Source: Alsobacter sp964544365
Lineage (GTDB): Bacteria > Pseudomonadota > Alphaproteobacteria > Rhizobiales > Beijerinckiaceae
Length of the DNA: 25,401 nt
Assembly (NCBI GenBank): GCA_964544365.1
Contig: CAZJCW010000029.1
Coordinates: 1 to 25,401, forward strand
Direction: 5' to 3'
The position numbers were made by a program, and so were the translations under genes. How positions within the stretch are numbered: the first letter of the stretch is position 1; every line of letters begins with the position of its first letter. The notes below the pieces were generated by a model, which saw nothing but the letters and a program-made list of their open reading frames with translations, was not told where the DNA came from and searched no databases. This document shows positions 22,087-25,401 of the stretch, piece by piece.

Positions 22087-22745
22087 GATGCGGCTGCCCG
22101 GGTCGCGGTGGCCGTGAGCCCGAGCCTCAGGACGCGCGGCGCCATGATCCGGTCGGGCGGCAGGTCCCCGCAATGGGCGGCGATCATCTCCTCGGCGCCC
22201 CTCATCGCCGTCACGACGATGGCGTCCACGGGGCCGAGCTCGGCCAGCCTGTTGGCCACCGGAAGGCCGCAGAACTGGTCGCGGCCGCTGGCCGGATCGA
22301 CGATTCCGACGATGACGATGTCGGCGTCGTGCACGCTCAGCGTACAGATCTCGGCAAGATCCGAAACGCCGAGCAGCGCCACCCGCCGCCACCCGCGCGA
22401 GGCGCAGACGCCCAGCAGATCCGACAACTGCTCGCGGGAGCGCCGGAAGAAGCGCAGCGACGAGGAGAGGTACTCGCCCGTCAGGCGCGCCTTCTCGGCA
22501 AAGCCCTGCGGCGTCAGGTAGTAGGCGTAGCGACGCCGGGGAACCTGCTGGACCTTGATGTAGCCCTTCCGCACGCAACGCTTGAGGTAGGCGTTCGCGA
22601 GCCCGAGCGCCACGCCGAGTTCGCGCGCCATCAGCCGCTGCGAGACGTGTGCGTCAGCCTGAACGGTCGAGAGCACGCCGAGCGTGATCTCGTCCTCGTT
22701 CGGGTTTCCCGCGGCGGGGGTGATGCGGTTCTGCGTATCTGTCAT
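22083..22745 (-). CDS. Winged-helix transcription regulator with C-terminal Rossmann-like domain
   Basis: A 220-residue protein. The N-terminal part (20-80) is a winged helix of the MarR-like kind linked to EPS loci: VLSTVQADAHVSQRLMAREL, then NAYLKRCVRKGYIKV and the wing RRRYAYYLTPQG. A helical linker (83-112) leads to a second domain (118-205) with RRVALLGVSDLAEI, DIVIVGIVD and VDAIVVTAMRGAEEMI, which looks like a Rossmann or CoA/nucleotide-binding fold, similar in outline to the first half of PglD. That extra domain may sense a nucleotide sugar or other metabolite. The start is the ATG at 22745; an inverted repeat 25-39 nt upstream matches the palindrome at the divergent operons, suggesting self-regulation and control of the locus. 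Its stop overlaps the NusG-like gene. Confidence 0.83.
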   Translation of the reverse strand: MTDTQNRITPAAGNPNEDEITLGVLSTVQADAHVSQRLMARELGVALGLANAYLKRCVRKGYIKVQQVPRRRYAYYLTPQGFAEKARLTGEYLSSSLRFFRRSREQLSDLLGVCASRGWRRVALLGVSDLAEICTLSVHDADIVIVGIVDPASGRDQFCGLPVANRLAELGPVDAIVVTAMRGAEEMIAAHCGDLPPDRIMAPRVLRLGLTATATRAAAS

Positions 22746-22769
22746 GGCGTCCGGCCGCAACGATCGCAT

Positions 22770-22784
22770 GTTCATAGCATGAAC
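22770..22784. promoter_or_regulatory. Inverted repeat upstream of the regulator gene, candidate operator
   Basis: GTTCAT-AGC-ATGAAC is a 6-3-6 inverted repeat ending 24 nt before the regulator's ATG (leftward). It differs from the core of the palindrome at 18729-18745 (GTTCAC-GGC-GTGAAC) only at the paired inner positions and part of the spacer; GTTCA...TGAAC is shared. The paired change (C/G to T/A) keeps the symmetry, as expected for a true protein-binding site. A possible self-control site of the regulator; inference. Confidence 0.65.
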
Positions 22785-22817
22785 GCGCGATCCGGTCACG
22801 CGGCAGCCCTGAGCGCG

Positions 22818-23948
22818 TCATGTCCGGGACAGCGAGCGGCGGTACAGATCAAGGGTTGCCTGCGCCACCGCCGTGGAGGAGAGGTCCGATTCGACGAGCG
22901 TCCGGCCCGCCATGCCGAACCGCCGCCGCATCGCGCCGTCCTCGGCCAGCATTGCCATCGCGCCGGCAAGTGCCTCGGGGTCGTCGGCGGGCACTGTCAG
23001 CGCGTTCTGCCCCTGGCGCGCGATTTCCCGGCAGCCGGGCACGTCGGTCGCGACGATGGGCCGGCCGGCCGCAGCGGCTTCCAGCAGAGCCTTGGGGAGG
23101 CCCTCGCGGCGGGACGGGAGCACCGCGACATGGGCCTGGGCCCAAAGCGACCGGATGTCCGCGACATGCCCCAACCACGTGACCCCGGGGCTGTTCGCGG
23201 CATCCTGCATCTCGGCTTCAGTCAGCGAGGTCGGGTTGTCCGGATCGGGAGTCCCCGCCAGCAGCAGGCGGATAGCCAGTCCGCGGGCTCTCAGCGACGA
23301 GAACGCCGCCAGAAGGGGGCGCACGCCCTTGTCGTCCAGCATCCGGGCGGCGAAGCCGAAGGTGACGGGGCCATCGGGCTCCGGCATCACCGCGTGATGC
23401 TCGATGTCGATCCCCGATCCGCGGATGACCGTGAACCGGTCAGGCGCGATGCCGAGGCCCGTCAGCATGGCCCGGTCGTCATCGTTCTGCACGACGACAT
23501 CCCAGCCACGACGATTGAGCAGGACGGGAAGCGCGGCGCGCACCGCGCGTCCCGACAGCGACAGCCGTCCGTTCGCCGGGATCAGGGTCGAGCCCAGCCC
23601 GGTCACGGCGTTGACGACCGCCTTGCGGCCGGTCAACCGGGCAGCGATGCTGCCGACGATCACCGGCTTCATGGCGACATGGTGGAGCAGGTCGGGCTCG
23701 AGCCGCCGGTAGAGCGCAGCCACTTCCGCCACGGATGTCGCCAGCGACAGCGGGCTCACGGCTCCCCGGTCCCAGGACAGGGCATGCAGGTCGAAGCCTT
23801 CCCGAAGGATGGCCTCCGCGCCCTTGTCGACGCGCGTCGCCACGGCGACACGAAACCCGGCGTCCCGGGCGGCGCGCGCCATCGGCAGCCTGTGGGACAG
23901 GAAGTACCAGTCCTCGGTGACCAGATACAGAAGCAGGGGGCTCGTCAT
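22818..23948 (-). CDS. Family 4 (GT-B) glycosyltransferase
   Basis: A 376-residue retaining-type transferase. The N-terminus YLVTEDWYFLSHRLPMARAA (8-27) is typical of a group found in EPS and N-glycan-like loci and related to PglA. The C-terminal nucleotide-sugar site has SRREGLPKALLEAAAAGRPI, the EX7E-type motif with the Glu residues of GT4 enzymes. There is no signal peptide; it should act at the cytoplasmic face of the inner membrane, perhaps early in lipid-linked glycan assembly. The gene is leftward, upstream of the regulator gene (72-nt gap), and divergent from the carbamoyltransferase gene. The acceptor and donor sugars are unknown. The ATG at 23948 is the only sensible start. Confidence 0.88.
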   Translation of the reverse strand: MTSPLLLYLVTEDWYFLSHRLPMARAARDAGFRVAVATRVDKGAEAILREGFDLHALSWDRGAVSPLSLATSVAEVAALYRRLEPDLLHHVAMKPVIVGSIAARLTGRKAVVNAVTGLGSTLIPANGRLSLSGRAVRAALPVLLNRRGWDVVVQNDDDRAMLTGLGIAPDRFTVIRGSGIDIEHHAVMPEPDGPVTFGFAARMLDDKGVRPLLAAFSSLRARGLAIRLLLAGTPDPDNPTSLTEAEMQDAANSPGVTWLGHVADIRSLWAQAHVAVLPSRREGLPKALLEAAAAGRPIVATDVPGCREIARQGQNALTVPADDPEALAGAMAMLAEDGAMRRRFGMAGRTLVESDLSSTAVAQATLDLYRRSLSRT

Positions 23949-24114
23949 GACCGCCGGGTAGCGCTAAAGCAGACCGCTTACAAGGCGTGTCCGGTGGCGC
24001 GAGCGGTGCAAAGCTTGACATCGGGCGACTGATGGGGCGGGGATCACCGCGCCGCGCGCCGGCCTGCCAGAGCGGCGACCGGCCTCGAGTCGCGCTTCAT
24101 TCGACGGAAGAGCC

Positions 24115-25401
24115 ATGACGAAGCCGCCCATCATCCTTCTCGGCATCCACGACGGACACAACTGCGGCGCGACCCTCGTCGTCGACGGCAAGGTCGTGGC
24201 TTCGGTGAACGAGGAGCGGTTGTCGCGGCGCAAGAACGACGTCGGCTATCCGCGCCGTTCCATCGACGAGGTGCTGAGGATCGGCGGCGTCGCCGCCCGC
24301 GATCTCACCGAGTTCGTCTACGCCTCGCTCTTCATGCACAAGCAGGACTACCTGACGGAGCTGGAGCCCTGGTACTGCGTCGGAATCGAAGACCAGCGCA
24401 GGGACGCCTCTCAACCCAAGGGCTACCAGAAGCTGATCTTCGAGCAGCGCAAGGCGGACCGAATCGCCCAGGCCTGCGACCATCTCGGCGTCGCTGCCGA
24501 GAAGGTCCGCTTCATCGAGCACCATCTGGCCCACGCCGCCGCGGCCATCTACTCGGCGCCGAACGGGGCGGACGGCCGTCCTCTGCTCGCGCTGACCTGC
24601 GACGGGGCCGGCGACGGCCTCTGCGCGACGGTTTCGATCGTCCGCGACGGCCGCATCGAGCGCATCGCCTCGACCGACCGGCACGCGTCTCTCGGCAAGA
24701 TCTACTCGCGCGTGACGATGCTCATGGGAATGACCCCGTGGGAACACGAGTACAAGCTGATGGGCATGGCCCCCTATGCTTCGCCGGAGCGGGTGGAGAA
24801 GGCCGCCGATCGCCTGCGCTCGCTTCTGCGGCTCTCCTCGGACGGCTTGCGCTTCGAGCAGGCCGGCGAGCTTTCGACGAACTATTGCTACGAGTTCCTG
24901 CGCGACAGCTTCGAGCGTGTCCGTTTCGACACGGTCGCCGGTGCGGTCCAGGCCTTCACCGAGGAGATGCTGGTCGACTGGGTCAGGCACTGCATCGCCG
25001 CCACCGGCATCCCGGATGTCGTGTGCGGCGGCGGCGTGTTCATGAACGTCAAGGCGAACATGCTGATCGGCGAACTGCCCGAGTTGCGCTCGCTCTATGT
25101 CATGCCGTCCGGTGGGGACGAGTCCCTGTCCATCGGCGCGACGCTCCTGCGCCACGCCGAGATCACCGGAACCCGTCCCGACGGGACCGGGGTCTTCGAG
25201 AACCTCTACTTTGGCGCCGGCTACACCGAGGCCGACGAGAGAAGGGCTCTCGAAGCGGCTTCGGCCGCCGGTCTCAAGGTCACGCCGGCCGGCAATCCCG
25301 ACGATCTGGGCCTTGAACTGCTCGTCTCCGGTGAGATCGTGGCCCGCTGTCGGGGCCGCATGGAATGGGGTGCGAGGGCACTAGGCAACCGATCCATCAA
25401 C
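24115..25401 (+). CDS. NodU/CmcH-family carbamoyltransferase, C-terminus cut by the window edge
   Basis: The visible part is 429 residues. It starts IILLGIHDGHNCGATLVVDG (6-25), the actin-like ATPase-type fold of the family. EHHLAHAAAAIYSAP carries the His cluster that binds metal and carbamoyl phosphate in TobZ-like enzymes. LTCDGAGDG and VVCGGGVFMNVKAN are further conserved blocks. The C-terminal carbamoyltransferase domain has begun (FENLYFGAGYTEADERRALE) and the sequence ends in the conserved GARALGNRSI. Family members add an O-carbamoyl group from carbamoyl phosphate to sugars (NodU) or antibiotics. Here the acceptor is probably a glycan hydroxyl, by context only. The ATG at 24115 has a GGAAG 4 nt before it. 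Confidence 0.9.
   Translation, partial: MTKPPIILLGIHDGHNCGATLVVDGKVVASVNEERLSRRKNDVGYPRRSIDEVLRIGGVAARDLTEFVYASLFMHKQDYLTELEPWYCVGIEDQRRDASQPKGYQKLIFEQRKADRIAQACDHLGVAAEKVRFIEHHLAHAAAAIYSAPNGADGRPLLALTCDGAGDGLCATVSIVRDGRIERIASTDRHASLGKIYSRVTMLMGMTPWEHEYKLMGMAPYASPERVEKAADRLRSLLRLSSDGLRFEQAGELSTNYCYEFLRDSFERVRFDTVAGAVQAFTEEMLVDWVRHCIAATGIPDVVCGGGVFMNVKANMLIGELPELRSLYVMPSGGDESLSIGATLLRHAEITGTRPDGTGVFENLYFGAGYTEADERRALEAASAAGLKVTPAGNPDDLGLELLVSGEIVARCRGRMEWGARALGNRSIN

Noticed and set aside
23957..23963. GGTAGCG as a second ops-like site near the carbamoyltransferase gene.
   Set aside because: Only seven bases match and it would lie about 150 nt upstream of the gene, probably outside its transcript.
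24015..24020. TTGACA upstream of the carbamoyltransferase gene as a promoter.
   Set aside because: No acceptable -10 is found 16-18 nt downstream; a hexamer alone is too weak to annotate.
22173..24032. A 619-codon open frame on the plus strand opposite the regulator and glycosyltransferase genes.
   Set aside because: Shadow of real minus-strand genes; it would also read through the regulator's operator region.
1..25401. tRNA, rRNA, CRISPR arrays, insertion sequences, integrase genes or phage genes.
   Set aside because: No direct-repeat arrays, transposase-like proteins or RNA gene motifs were noticed on reading the sequence, and all gaps between genes are shorter than about 210 nt.

Overview
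The window reads as part of a large surface-glycan locus from a GC-rich alphaproteobacterium, probably of the Rhizobiales (Hyphomicrobiales) or a nearby order. The basis is the GC-rich codon use, the many ATGA/GTGA stop-start overlaps, the frequent GTG starts, and a degenerate 'TAGAGCAT...' intergenic hairpin of a kind familiar from that group. The assignment is by eye and no taxonomic search was possible. No rRNA, tRNA, CRISPR array, insertion sequence or integrase was seen.

Layout: (1) From 18584 leftward to the window edge there is one uninterrupted leftward run of 19 genes, nearly all overlapping or within about 30 nt of each other. In transcription order they are a LegC-type aminotransferase, NeuD/PglD-type acetyltransferase, NeuB-type nonulosonate synthase, NeuA-type CMP-sugar synthetase, family 2 glycosyltransferase, GNAT acetyltransferase, Gfo/Idh/MocA oxidoreductase, a second DegT-type aminotransferase, an unassigned GT-B-like protein, an SpsF-type cytidylyltransferase, a PseA/WbpG-type amidotransferase, an amidase-signature enzyme, a PtmE-like CBS/nucleotidyltransferase, an ABC exporter, PseB, PseC, a PseH-like GNAT, PseG, and an unrecognised protein cut by the left edge. 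(2) Divergent from it are an aldo/keto reductase and a LegB-type dehydratase (18788-20832, rightward). (3) Then come four leftward genes: a methyltransferase, a NusG/RfaH paralogue, a two-domain winged-helix regulator and a family 4 glycosyltransferase. (4) The right edge cuts a rightward NodU/CmcH-type carbamoyltransferase.

Working together: PseB-PseC-PseH-PseG is a recognisable pseudaminic acid set. LegB, LegC, the NeuD/PglD acetyltransferase and PtmE make up much of a legionaminic acid or bacillosamine-type set. The window holds one sugar-acid synthase (NeuB family) but two different cytidylyltransferases, and no recognisable LegG/NeuC hydrolysing 2-epimerase. A C3-amination-like trio (oxidoreductase, aminotransferase, GNAT), an acetamidino-forming amidotransferase with a coupled amidase, a methyltransferase and a carbamoyltransferase suggest a heavily decorated product. 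The ABC protein probably flips a lipid-linked glycan.

Regulation is the most interesting part. A perfect 17-bp palindrome lies between the two divergent operons with an outward TTGAC -35-like box 6-7 nt away on each side. A near-identical inverted repeat lies just upstream of the winged-helix regulator gene. That regulator overlaps a NusG/RfaH-type elongation factor gene, and an ops-like GCGGTAGC lies in the leader of the 19-gene operon. Together these suggest a self-contained two-layer switch (initiation and elongation) for a very long glycan operon.
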